From: Epinephelus fuscoguttatus
Taxonomy: Eukaryota; Chordata; Actinopteri; Perciformes; Serranidae
DNA: 64,000 nucleotides
Assembly: GCF_011397635.1 (NCBI RefSeq)
Contig: NC_064772.1
Location: forward strand, 12,415,035-12,479,034
Direction of reading: 5' to 3'
Shown here piece by piece: positions 44,861 to 56,600 of this stretch. Each line of letters opens with the position of its first letter. The stretch's first letter is position 1. A model generated the notes under the pieces. It had not been told where the DNA came from, did not search any database, and was given only the letters and a program-made list of their open reading frames with translations. Made by a program: the position numbers and the translations under genes.

Positions 44861-47150
44861 ATGATCATACTTGTCATACATTTGTGAGTATCATATAAAC
44901 AGACTGTTCTGTGTTTAAGGATTTAATGCTTTAATGATTCATTTGAATGAATGACATTTGGTCTAGCAGTTAAATTATCTCCCTCACTGGTGCATATTAC
45001 TTTAATTATAGCTTGCTAGCTCATTGTAAACATTTGTTAATGCCATGTAAACAGACAGTTATCTCTTCAAGTGTTCCATACCTAAATGATCCATTTTCTG
45101 AATGAAGTTTGGTCTGGCAGTTCAATCATTTTCCTCACTGGAACATCTTACAGTGATTAAAGATTGAAAGCCTTTAAAATATGTTCAGCTCAGGGACCAC
45201 ACTTGTCATTGTAAACATTAGTGAGTACCATGTAAACAGCCAGTTAACTCTTTAAGTGTTTCATACATTAATGTTCCTTTTTTTTTAAATGAAGTTTGTT
45301 TTGCCAGTTAAATTATTTCCCTTGCTGGAACATATAACAGTAATTTTAGCTTTAAAAGCCTTAAAAAGAAAGTTAGGGACCATACTTGTCATTCTGGACA
45401 TTTGTAAGTATCATATGAACAGAGAGTTATCTCTCTGAGTGTTTCATACTTAAATGTTGCATTTTCTGAAAGAAATTTGGTCTGAGTGTTGAATTATTCC
45501 CCTAACTGGAATATTTTACTGTAACTGGGTGGGAATGATACGCAAAAATTCTGCCCACTTTTATGTCATGCTACTGCTTCTACATTTTTCAACATAGAAG
45601 CTTCATTCAAACATCAAAATATTCAGCTCAATTAGAACACGTGGTTTGTATTTTTAAGCATTCATATCTTTCAAACTTTCCAAACTATTCAGTTTTCTAG
45701 GAAATTTTCCCCATTCAAATAAATGGAGTAATGCTCAAATTTAAATTCAAGGTTTTTTAAGCATTTTCAAGGCCTATTTCTTCATTCATACATTCACATA
45801 GAAACTCCATTCAAACTTTAAAATGTTCCCCATTTTTGGTACATTCTGACTTGTGTTCAACTTTCAAATCCCATTCAAACTTTTTTAAATATTCAGACTT
45901 GTTTGGAGCTTGGTAAAAATGCCCTCCTCAGGAATGTTTAGAGCTATAATGTGGGAGGCATCTCTCAGTATCTCTCTTCAACTCGCTGTCATACCCACAA
46001 TTTTCATACATTCATACATACCTTTTGGCCAAAATGGAGTAAAACTTGTGCTTTTTCAAACTATGTTGCTGTGGAAGCAAACAGACATACACATTTGGCA
46101 CACTGAGCGTAAAATTAGAGATATTCCACCAACTGATGCAGTTAACTGAGACCAGAAATCTTCCAATATTCCACATCATTCATACATTAATGGTATGATT
46201 CAACGTTTAAAGCCAGCACTGCAGTGTAGCATCAGCTTTTCAACATGCAGCATTCACACCTGCAGTTTCTTCAGAAATTGCATTCTCTAGTTAAAGCTTG
46301 AAAACCTTTAAAAGATTTTAGAATCAAGGACCACACTTGTCCTTACCAACATTTGTGGACCTTAACACAGACAGTAAGAAAGTTTGGTTTTTCATGCTTA
46401 AATGTTCACTTTTTTGAATGAAGTTTGGTCTAGCAGTTGAATTATTTCTCTCACCAGAGGAACTTACTGTCTTTAAGGATTAAAGACCTTCAAAAAGTGT
46501 TCCAATCAGCTACCACACTTTTTTATAGTAAACATTAGTGAATCTCATATAAGCAGAAGGTTATCTGTTTGACTGTTTCATGCTTAAATGTTCCATTTTT
46601 AAAACAAAGTCTGGTCTAGCAATTAACTTTCTTCCCTAACTGAACCATTTTATTGACATTATAGCTTCAAAAGCCTAAAAAAATATGTTCAAATCAGGGA
46701 CCATGCTTGTCATTATAAACATTTGTGAGTATCATATAAACAACCAAATTAGAAATGTTCCATTTATGAGATAAAGTTTAAACTACTTTCCTCAGTGGAG
46801 CTTCTTACTGTAATTAAACATTGAAAACCTTGAAAATATGTTCAAATTAGGGACCATACCTACCATTAGAAACATTTGTGAAGCTTATGCAGACAGTTAT
46901 CTTTTTCATGCTTAAATGTTGCCTTTTTTGAATGAAGTTTGGTCTTGTTGTCAAAGTTTTTCCCTCATTAGAGCATTTTACATAATTAAAAATTAAAAAC
47001 CTTAAAAATCTAATCAAGGAGCGGAGCATACTTGTCATTATTAACATTTGTGAAAATCATGTAAGCAGACAGTGTTTCATGCTTAAATGTTTCTTATTTT
47101 GAATGAAGTTTGGTCTTGCAGTTTATGCATTTTAGTGATTGGAACATTTC
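44860..47150 (+). repeat. Degenerate tandem array, period about 165-190 bp, interrupted
   Basis: The phrase GACCATACTTGTCATT with following AACATTTGTGAGTATCATAT and AAACAGACAGTTATCT recurs near 44864, 45025, 45195, 45378, 46330, 46511, 46700, 46851 and 47020. Each unit also has TTTCATGCTTAAATGTTCC and GAATGAAGTTTGGTCT. Between 45540 and 46300 lies a different CCATTCAAACTTT-rich segment. The array ends about 150 bp before the TATA/MEF2 candidates for SMPX. Confidence 0.8.
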
Positions 47151-47282
47151 ACTTTGCTACATTTTAAAAACCCTTTAAAAGATGTTAAAAGTAAAAAGAT
47201 CAAAGTGCTCGGTGCTCCTGTTTGACAATGTTTTGGTCCGTCACTCTGGGTGTCCATGTGTGGCTAAGAGAGTGTGTGTGGA

Positions 47283-47288
47283 TATAAA
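47283..47288 (+). promoter_or_regulatory. TATA box candidate upstream of SMPX
   Basis: TATAAA followed by G, about 30 bp before the start of the candidate first exon. An E-box CATGTG lies upstream at 47255-47260. Confidence 0.35.
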
Positions 47289-47312
47289 GCAGGTCCCTTC
47301 TGTGTATCACTC

Positions 47313-47554
47313 TTCTATTTATAGTGAGAACAAATCCCAGATATGAGAGGAATCCTTCCACCACTTACGAGGCAGAGAGAGAGAGAAAGTGAGAGGGCGG
47401 AGAAAAGAAGAAAAGAGAAGGAAAGAGAAAAAGAAAGAGAGTAGAGGGGAAACAAGTGTGTGAAAAGGGATGGATAGAAAGTGGTGAACGAGTAAGAGTA
47501 GTTTAAACTCAAGCATTGCCAGCATTAGACCATACAGTGTTGTGCCATCAACAG
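47313..47554 (+). other. Candidate non-coding first exon of SMPX
   Basis: A perfect consensus donor (CAG then GTAAGT at 47555) ends a purine-rich stretch that begins about 25 bp after a TATA box. SMPX needs a 5' non-coding exon, as in mammals, and this lies 6 kb before the first coding exon on the same strand. It holds two short upstream reading frames (ATG near 47343 and 47470). Alternatives are segments ending at 44332 (AAG then GTATGT) and 44600 (GAG then GTAAGA, with a CCAAT box at 44510-44516). Transcript data would decide. Confidence 0.35.
47315..47324 (+). promoter_or_regulatory. MEF2 consensus site
   Basis: CTATTTATAG matches the MEF2 consensus (YTA, four A/T, TAR) at every position. 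It lies at the predicted SMPX start, and SMPX is striated-muscle specific in mammals. The reverse complement also resembles a TATA box. Confidence 0.45.
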
Positions 47555-47963
47555 GTAAGTTAGATCTGCTTTGTTTATGTGCCCGTTTGTGCATGCATTT
47601 GTATGTGTGTTTAAATAGCAGGTAAGTTTAGGCCATTACTGTAATGGTAATTCAGCACTTTATAGTTTTTACAGGACAGTCTGGAAGTTTCCAATAACCT
47701 GCAGGAAGACTCAGTGTTTAATGTGAACTCCTATTGAATTCTGTTTTTATGAAACAAAGTATTGATTTTGTCGTTTTTGTGCACAAAGTAACTGTCATTC
47801 TGAGAGGATAAGGCTGGCAATATTCTGCATTGTTGTTATTGTCAACAAATCAAATTAAAGGTCAAAACCAACAATGAATTAGTCCGTCCGTCAGTACTTT
47901 CCGACATCCCCTTCCCTGTTTGCGGCACTCAACCACAACAATCATTGGTTCCCGCTCAAGAGT

Positions 47964-48320
47964 AAATCTTTAAAGGAATAGTTCAACATTTTTAGAAAGA
48001 CACATACCAGTTTTCACTCTCTTACAAAACTTCAGTAAGAAGAATGGTACCACTCTCAAGTCAATACACTGAAGCTTGAGCCAGGATGATTAGCTTAGCT
48101 TAGCAAACACCGACTATGCTCGGCTTCCTGGCCAAGACACTGTCTAGCACATAAACTCTGTGAAACCACAACTCCAACAAGGATATAACGTCTTAATTAG
48201 TGAGCTAAGGGCCTAGAGGTGCTGATTACTCAGATTGTTATATTTGGACAGAGCCAGGCTAGCTGTTTTTCCAGTCTTTAAGCTAAACTAAGCTAATCAC
48301 CTGTTGGTTGTATGAGGGCC
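47964..48320. mobile_element. GGAATAGTTC-type element (copy C), two arms
   Basis: The left arm starts TTTAAAGGAATAGTTCAACA and includes GATTAGCTTAGCTTAGC. The opposite arm (about 48245-48310) reads GGACAGAGCCAGGCTAGCTG and TAAGCTAAACTAAGCTAATC in reverse sense. So the family is a long-inverted-repeat element. Confidence 0.55.
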
Positions 48321-48329
48321 TCAGGAACA

Positions 48330-49248
48330 GCCCCAGGCTTTAAAGTCAATTTTACATAGTGGCCAAAAGTGGAATCACATCGTTTAGGTCCATCAGGTAG
48401 TACCTTGAGACCGAGAAAGACTTTTCCCTGTAGACTGTGAAAGAGACGTCTGTTTATCAGTTGATACATTTTTGGAGCATCACAACCCCTGCAAAATGAT
48501 TCATTTCACTATCCGGATATGATCCACTTGGTCTGATAACATGTCAAAAGTCTAGAAGAACTGCACGATTAAATCATTGTATCCCCATTCAAGTTAGCAA
48601 AGGGCCAAACCGAAAGTTTGTCATTCAGCCGGCAGAAGTTCGCCGCTTTGCCTCACTCGGCCATGCTCATCCATTGTAAGTCTCTAGTGTGCTTGCTCTT
48701 GGAAGATTCGGGTAATGTCATACTGCAGAAATTGAGCTTTTTTGGCTTCATGCACCACTGAGCAGCTTTCAAAGGTATGAACAGAGGCTCACCACCCAAT
48801 GCTATATCCAGTTTTCTTAAAACATCCATGGGTCGTTGCTTCATTTTTAGAGTGGTATAAATCTTTTCATCTAACATGTAGATAGGAAAGAGAATAAGCT
48901 TCCTAAAACGTTTAACTGTTCTTTTTAGAATAGATGACAAATATATATTTCATCTTTTACAGCGCAACAGTATGGCTTATTTACATGTCTTTGAACAACA
49001 ACTGAGGTCTATGGCATAAAGACAAAGTAGGCTAATACAGTTGCTTTATACACAGGGACTCCCTCTTAGTAAGTTCAAATCATTGTTGGTGTTACTCTTT
49101 TCAAAGGATTTGTTGACATTAAGAAAACAAGAATAACAGTCTACAACCATGTTAGCAGCTCTGTGAAAATAGATGCTAACTTCAGGATGCTAACATGCAC
49201 AATGATGTTAACATTTTGAAGTGTAACAGATTATATTAAGTTTAACCT
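48330..49248. other. Unclassified stretch
   Basis: Contains a 95-codon minus-strand open frame (48653-48940) rich in Lys and Met without a recognised domain. The sequence style suggests another dispersed repeat, but I cannot name it. Confidence 0.35.
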
Positions 49249-49256
49249 ATTAGCAT

Positions 49257-49832
49257 ACCCTGGAAATCCAGAGTTCTTGCTAGAGCACAATTTGAATTTG
49301 CTCAGCGAGTCACTCTGGCAATCAGTAATGATGCTCATTACCTATGGCCATGAAACCGAGCTGCACCAATCACATCAGTGTATCTGATATAGGCGGGCCA
49401 GAGGCGAGCTAAACAGATGACGACAGCGCTGCGACGACAAAGTCCGGAATCAGTCAGTAAACATTGCAAGATGGCTACGGATGAACACCAGTTGTTTGAA
49501 ATGGCTTTGGCCGCTACAATGAACGAGTTAGACTTGGCTTTTTCTCTAAAAGAGGAACAGAAGACAGCGCTCGAGTCTTTCCTTTGCAAGAAGGACGTTT
49601 TTGCTGTTTTGGTGACCGGATACGGCAAGAGTCTAATCTACCAGTTAGCTCCGCTGGTAGTGCTCTGGATACGTCACCCCGTGTATTGTTCTGATTGGTC
49701 ATAGTGTTATCCAATTGCGTGCAGTAATATTTTCAAATGCATTCTTGGTGCTGCCTTTGAGTTGGGCCATTTGCATTACTCATAGCCAGACCCTAAATCT
49801 TTCTAGATTTGGGTCTGGATTTCCAGGCTACC
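49257..49832 (+). mobile_element. Inverted-repeat element carrying a RecQ-helicase fragment
   Basis: The ends CCTGGAAATCCAGA (left) and TCTGGATTTCCAGG (right) are inverted copies. ATTAGCAT lies outside both (49249-49256 and 49833-49840), a possible 8 bp target duplication. About 576 bp. The interior encodes a helicase N-terminal segment (next entry). Too short to be autonomous. Confidence 0.6.
49471..49704 (+). pseudogene. RecQ-like helicase N-terminal fragment inside the mobile element
   Basis: From the Met at 49471 the frame reads MATDEHQLFEMALAATM, then LDLAFSLKEEQKTALESFLC and KDVFAVLVTGYGKSLIYQLA. The last part is the Walker A region of RecQ-type DEAD helicases, normally PTGxGKS; here the Pro is Val. 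The frame then leaves the homology and stops at 49704. The helicase motifs II-VI are absent. I recall similar helicase frames repeated widely in fish genomes, so this is likely a deletion derivative of a larger element. Confidence 0.6.
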
Positions 49833-50104
49833 ATTAGCATGCTAATTAGCACCAAAACCAAGTGTTTCACGAAGTCAAAAACCAAAGTATTGGACACATT
49901 TTGTTGTGATAATGCTGCTAGATAAAAAGTTAAGGGATGATTGAAGTAATTAGAATTTATCACCAATGGACCATGATTATCTATGGTGAATTCCACAGCA
50001 ATCTGTCCAGTAGTTTTTAAGATATTTACACTGTGAACCAAAAACATCAACCTCAAGGAGGCTACTGGAAAAACACAATGCATCACCAGCTTTATCAGTA
50101 TTAA

Positions 50105-50496
50105 AGATATACTATGCTAGATTGTCATACCTGTTTGTAAACACGCTCACCAGCAAAAGCAAAAGTAAAAGCCAACCCCAGATTCACTCATACTTGGCGT
50201 TTCACCTTAAAATATTTGCATTTTTTCAAGGCTGTGTCTCTTGGGCGGCTGCTGCTCATGTTCTAACACCTGGTTGCTACCTTTTTAGCCCCAACCTCAC
50301 CTGAGTGCTATGGAGGTACACGCTTGTAAATGTCCTGAACTCAGATAATACGAAGAAAATAAGAAAATCCAGGCAGAGGGCAGAGTCTCTGTAGAAAAAT
50401 ATATTGCCACATACCTCTACCATAAGAGATGATTGAGAGGGATTACTTCAATGTGAGTCCATACATTTTTTTGAGAAAGTCCTGCATAGTATATCT
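50105..50496. mobile_element. TTAA-flanked miniature element, AGATATACTATGC ends
   Basis: The left end AGATATACTATGC follows TTAA at 50101-50104. The right end GCATAGTATATCT precedes TTAA at 50497-50500. 392 bp, no coding frame. Confidence 0.75.
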
Positions 50497-50622
50497 TTAA
50501 CAAAGCAAGTGAAACATATTTCTTTTTTTCATTTATTTGTGCTTCTGTATGTGCAGCTGTTGCTCTCTAAAAATGCTCTATTGTTGATGCTCCAGAAATA
50601 CAGGAATAACCCTGATGTATGC

Positions 50623-50642
50623 ACACACACACACACACACAC
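50623..50642 (+). repeat. (CA)10 microsatellite
   Basis: Ten CA units. Confidence 0.95.
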
Positions 50643-51773
50643 TGTTCCTCAAAGAGCCTTTTTGTTAGACGTCTGTACAGAGGTTTTAATGTTTGGAGAT
50701 TTGAATAATTAAAGGTATGAAGAATAATTATACCTGTGGTTATGAGTCTGAGTGTGAGATGGTAGGCCTGTGAGTGTGCACATACCATATGTGTGAAAGT
50801 GAAAGGACTTTGTGAAGATTTGCAGCGTGGCGTCAGGGGGGCAGCTGCTACTCGTGGCCAACATAAATATCATCCCGTTGTGTAAGCACAAGAGTGTGTG
50901 TCTGTGGTTGTGTATTTTGGGGTGTCCAGGCTTTTGCTTTCATGTCAAGGACAGCAATGCTCTTACTGTATGTTGTTGCCCAAACAGCACCCTGGTAACC
51001 GTATCTAAGGGCTGCCATCGAACTCGGTGGCTGCAGCATGTAGCCGGAGGGCCTGGGATTCACTCTATTTCTTTGGTCCTCTGCTCTGCTCTGCTCTGAG
51101 CCACTCGTCGTAGATAAGATAAATAGGCCATGGAAACTTCTACGATTAGGAACCACTTGGGTCAACACTGATCTGTGAAACAGCAAAAGGGAGGGAGGAA
51201 GTAGAAAATAACAGAGAGCAGGCTGAGATGAAATGAGGAAGAGGGGGACAAAGTGAGGGATAAACAGGAAATTGATTTAGACCCATTTCTAACAGCTGAT
51301 TCTAACAGATAGTCTGTGCAGGATTGTTATATTTTACAATTTTAATGCTGAAGATAATCTAGGTTTAATTATTTCATCAGAGAGGAGTAGCCTCAGCAGA
51401 AACCTGCAGAACTTACACCATCAGGCGGCATCAAAAACACTGTTTCACCAGTCAAGCCTCTGGTTTTGCATATGTATACATATGTGCTTTACACAATGGC
51501 AGATTTACCTACCAAAATTCCGAGTCATTTTTGAAACAATGGGCCCTTATATTCAGACAGAGGTGAACAAAAATCAGTCTTGTCATTTCTAGCTGGAAAT
51601 TATTGCTGGCAGCGCCAGCTCCATTAGCTGATTTTAATGTTTCCAGCTGATTCATTTAAAAATTTGACTTTTGTAAGATGGTCTTTAATAAGCACTTTAG
51701 ATTTAGGCTACAAAAACACTTTGATTAAGGTTAGGGAGATTGTACTTCCAGTTAGACATCTTCCTAAGCTTAA

Positions 51774-53190
51774 AGGGGACCTATTGTGCTAATGTTTAGG
51801 TTCATACCTGTAAACTTTACTGATCATAAACACTTTATTTTCCTCACACTGTGTGTGCTTAGAACATCCATGTGCACCCTCTGTCTGAAATGATCTGTTT
51901 TCGCACCTGTCTCTTTAAGACCTCCTCCCACACAAACCTAGTTTGCTCTGACTCAGCGTTTTGGGTCTTCTGTCTCTGCATTTTTGCACTGTTATTGTCA
52001 AGTACCTGCAGCCCGCCCACTAGCTACATGACTTACCCGCACCAGCTACCTGTAAGTCTATGATCGGACCCCCTTTGCCCCTAGGTCCAGAGGCGTAAGC
52101 ACTTACAAAAATGCTTAGTTTGGGGTTAGCAAGCTATGACGTGTGGTAATGGTAAGGGTTACATCTTGTTACTTATGAGGTGGATCACGTCTGTATGTAT
52201 AACGAATTATAAAAAGGATTATTGTTACTTTTGGCCTCATATTTATTCACCTTTATGTCACATTGTAGCAAGGTTCAGATAACCATCGCGATGGTGGGTT
52301 TGTCTTGTACTGTGGTGGGCGCACTTTGAAAGTGGCGTGTCATGTAGGCTGCAAATGGATTATGTCTGCAGCTATACATGTCTCGTCATTGCAGCCAGGG
52401 AATGACAGGGAATAGCAGCAATTTCCTGCCATGAAAAATAATAAATTAAAGCCTCTAAACACAACCAGACATGTTCTAGCAGAAATATGAAAAACTAAGA
52501 TTAACATTAACCTGACATTAGCATGTAGCTACATATAGCAGTGTACTTGCAGCTCAGGAATGATTGTAATGGAACATAGCTGCAAGCTACCATGAAAAAT
52601 CACCAATAAAAGCTTCTAAACACATGCAAACATGTTACCGCAGCAATGTGATCCAAAATCTTAGAGAAATTAAGAACATCAGCAGCCAAAATTACAGGTA
52701 TCCCTGGCGTTAGCATGTAGCTACATGTAGCAATGTACTTGCAGTCGGTGGAATGACTGAAACAGAGATTTGCTGCACTTTCTTTCATTAAAAATCACCA
52801 ATAAAAGCTTCTTAACACAAGGAGACTTGTTCCAGCAGCAATATGATTCGAAATTGAGGAGAAATGAACAACATTGGCAACCAATATTACATGTTTCCCT
52901 GATGTTAGCATGTAGCTACATGTAGCAGTGTAGGCTATGTAATGTTAATGCTTGCAGTAGTTTGCCTGCGGATGACCATATAGAGAAATTTGTCATCATC
53001 TAATGTCAGCTTGTCTCAAAAGCAGAAATAACATTAGGAAAAGGAGTATTCAGAACAGTGTCAAGCCTGAGGTTTTTTGCTTTTACATATGTTTACCTAG
53101 TTATTTAAAACCTTGACCACGTGCAGTATAAACATCCGACACTGTAAGATTATATGACAAAACAAATAAGGAAAACTTAACAGCTTCCCT
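51774..53190. mobile_element. Probable TTAA-flanked element with AGGGGACCTATT start
   Basis: The left end AGGGGACCTATTGTGCTAAT follows TTAA (51770-51773) and matches a fish miniature-element terminus I recall. A TTAA with AGGGAA in inverse sense at 53185-53194 may be the other end, but only about six bases pair. Holds the triple tandem repeat at 52402-52938. Confidence 0.45.
52402..52938 (+). repeat. Three tandem units of about 157-193 bp
   Basis: Units start near 52402, 52559 and 52752. Each has CATGAAAAATCACCAATAAA-type, AAGCTTCTAAACACA and TTAGCATGTAGCTACATGTA words and ends GCAGTGTACTTGCAG or a variant. Confidence 0.8.
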
Positions 53191-53552
53191 TTAAGCTATT
53201 ATATGTGGGAGTTTATGTGGTTTGATGAGATTTGAATCTAAGCCACTGTGATCATAAACCCATTTAGAGCCTGTCACTGCCGTTCCTCAGTAAAAGAAGG
53301 TAGCACACATTTAGATTTCCTATCTATCCTGCCATGCAAACATCATTATACTCACTGAAAAGGTTTCTCTCTCATACACTTGCCGAAATTGAGGCACTGC
53401 TGCACTTTTATTGTGACATTCCCCTCTGTCTCCCTCTCATGAATGATTCAGAGAACAGTTCCTCTACCTGCTTCTCTCTGTAAGAGTCGCTAAGCAACTG
53501 AAATGCTATCCCAGCCCTTTAAAACCACAGAAACAGAGTCCCAATGCCCCCA

Positions 53553-53553
<1 letters not shown>

Positions 53554-53605
<52 letters not shown>
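53554..53605 (+). repeat. (CA)25 microsatellite before the SMPX first coding exon
   Basis: About 25 CA units ending about 30 bp before the exon acceptor. Confidence 0.95.
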
Positions 53606-53606
<1 letters not shown>

Positions 53607-53660
53607 CTGAATGTCTGTGATCTGTGCTTCCTCTAGGTCAGTGGACTTACCGGGGGGATA

Positions 53661-53696
53661 ATGTCCAAACCTTCGTCCAACGTTAAGGCCCTTCAG
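53661..53696 (+). CDS. smpx: SMPX first coding exon
   Basis: 36 bp coding part of an exon that starts at 53637 after acceptor CCTCTAG. Reads [12 protein letters not shown]; the donor GTAAAA follows CAG. A (CA)25 tract ends about 30 bp before the acceptor, leaving little room for a pyrimidine tract. Confidence 0.92.
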
Positions 53697-56600
53697 GTAA
53701 AATATTTTCATCTGTGTGCACATTAAAGTGTGGATGTGTGTAAAACCTTACTCCTTTAAAAACATCATAAATTTTGTTGACAACAAGAAAGCAAGACTAC
53801 TGCAAGAATGAAACTGAAGAAGAGCTTCAATCAAATGGAATAAACTCCTCATCCTGTTAGAAATAAAGACTCCAGGTGCATCCACATTAAAGTATTTATT
53901 GGTAAAGGCAAATACAGAGTTCAGACTGTGCATATACAGTATCAAGGCTTTGTTAGTGCAGAGTTGTAGCGAGGCAAAGGATGAAGAGTCGTCTGTATCA
54001 CTGTGTGTGTGTCTGTGAATGAGTCTGTATTTGTGTTGTAATGGCTTTGTGCGTGCATGTCAGAGAGGGTTTCTTCCATCGTCTCTCTCTTCTCATTGTG
54101 CTCATTTTCATGTCTAACCATGGGATAGGCATCTGGACAGAGGACATTTAAAACACCAGTACAGTTCAAGCATGAGGTTCCTCGTCTCAGTACTCCACCG
54201 TCAGTTTGAGTTGATCACAAACAAGAACAGCAGTACAGATTTACAATATAAATAAGAGACATTTTCATCAAAAGAAAAAACTGTCTTAAAAGTTTCATAT
54301 CTAGTCTATTTTCATTTTTTCATCTAACATTTTCAAAAGCATACCGTATCCTCATTACACTGATATTCCAGAAAGCTATTAGCCTCCATTTAATCAATAC
54401 AGCATGAAAGCCAATTATTACTGTTTTAGGTTAATGCAGCTGCAAGCGGGAACTGATTTAAAACCCTCTTCTGTTTGTGTGGTTAATGTAGCTGAAAAAT
54501 CCACAATTTAAGAGCCTGTCAAATGCAAACAATATAAAAATTTACATCCATCTTATTTACAATGTCAATATTTGCCACTTGGTTTTATTGTGGGTTTGAC
54601 TTTCTGTTAAAGTAGCACAGGGCTGTGTTACAATTTGGCTGCAGATTCTCAAATATTGGATGTTGGAGTGTTTTCTTAAAGGGAAACGTAATTTGTTTTA
54701 AACTTGGACCCAATTATCCTGCGTTTTTGTGTCAAACTGACTAATCGAAACAAAAACTTTTGTAATTGGTCCAGTGTTGAGAGAAGCAGTGCATGCAGGA
54801 ACGTAAGGTCTCAGAAGGGTGCTGCACAGTTTAAATGTGCGTGCATGACTATGAATGTACTCGTACTCGTACTGGTTGGTTTTTAGCGGTATATCAGCAA
54901 TATTTCCAGCAAGGATTGTCCTTCAAAAACGGTGTTAGCAAAATTAACCAGCTACAGTTGTGCCACCAAAACCAGGTATTTTTTATGAGACACTGCCGGC
55001 ATTTCCACCCGTGACTGTGCCATCTATTGCTGGTATTTTAAGCCAAAACATGATGTGATTCTAACCATAGGTAAGTGGTTTAAGTGCCTAAAAACTACGT
55101 TAACAACAGCATTGTTAAAACACAAAGTTTCAACACATCTGCTACATAATTTGGTAAAAATGTGACATATGCTTGGTTGGAAGAATCTTACAATTCAAAC
55201 ATTTATTGTCATCATTCAAATCTTTCTCTAAGTGTATCGTTAGCAGTCCCATGAGCTGACCTCGACCTCTTATCACGTCAGATCAGAGAGATTAATTAAA
55301 TAAGCACAAACATCTTTTTTCATATATTTTCTGACAGTCACCTTATCAAATGCAGGTAAAAAATTAAAACAATTCTTAAGACCAGGAATTATCTTAAAAT
55401 AGCCAGCTATTTACAGACTGTGTTGTTTCATCTCTTGTCAATAGGGGGTGCTGCAGCACCCTAAGCACCCACCTTTCCATGCCCTTGGGCGCAGGAGTAA
55501 AACAGGCTGCAACATAATCCCTAGGGCCAGTTGTACATCAATTTATGTCCAAAAAATGGTTGTTTTTGACACTGAAAGGCCCATATTGTTATTAAGACGC
55601 TCTAGCAACATCACAGATGGGGCTCTACAGAGAAATGAAACGTTTTTCTGTACCTTTCACTGCTCTGTTTGTTAGTGTGTCGCCAAATCTCACTCAAGAA
55701 GTCTTACTTTGAAATGCCACAGACTTTTCCACACTGCCAAATCAGCTAAATATTCAATCTTTTAGATAACACTAAGCTACACTCTCTGTACTCCAACACA
55801 ACAAACTCTTCACTCCTCTCTCCAACTCTCACAATCTTTTCCAACATTGTTTTCCTTCAACAAGTCATCTCTTGTGAGATTATGGAACGAAACTTCTCCT
55901 TGAGGGAGACTTGGTCACCATAACAAACAGACCAGCGAGAGGTAGGGAAAAACATTTAATTTCTCTGTAGTGTCATTCCTGTAATGTTGTCAGACACTTA
56001 AAATAACAATCTGAGCCTGTCAGAGGCAAAAACAAACACTTTTAGTGGACTTAAATTGATAGTGCACAATTGCCTTTCAGGTTTACATTGCAGCCTATTT
56101 CTCTGCTGCAGCTGCAGCTGCAGTGATCTCCTTACTACGGGTCCAATTTCAAAAGTTTTTTACTGCATTTGTCACTTACATTTTTCATTGTAAAGAATTG
56201 AATAGAAAACGTGGGCTGTTTGGAAGGCAGGGACCCAATGAAAAAACTGCTGTTATGCTTTTGAAAATGTTTGGGAGTAAAGTAAATTATTTCAGTTAAA
56301 GGGCTAAAACACAAACACCAGCATGATCTGTTAACAACAAATGGCCTGTGCAGAACAATTAAACTTGGTTAATAGTTTCTATAGATCCCCTTTTACACTC
56401 GACACCCTGTGTTTTATACCCAATAACTATAAAATAGAAAACAACCACCAAACAGTGCTGGGCTGCTGCCATAATGGCTGTTAGAGTCCTTAAATGTACC
56501 CCACCGAAAAGTAAAATCAAAGTCTGTCTGAATTTTATTTGAGCTGAAAAAGAACCGATAATAATTGGGCCATTCTCTGATCAATAAAGGGAAATGATCA

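Noticed and set aside
44860..47150. CRISPR-like regular array
   Set aside because: Units are about 180 bp and diverged throughout, with no short constant repeat and variable spacer; this is a eukaryotic tandem array.
47319..47594. Ser/Leu/Phe-rich minus-strand frames
   Set aside because: Complement of the purine-rich (GA-rich) stretch; low-complexity translation.
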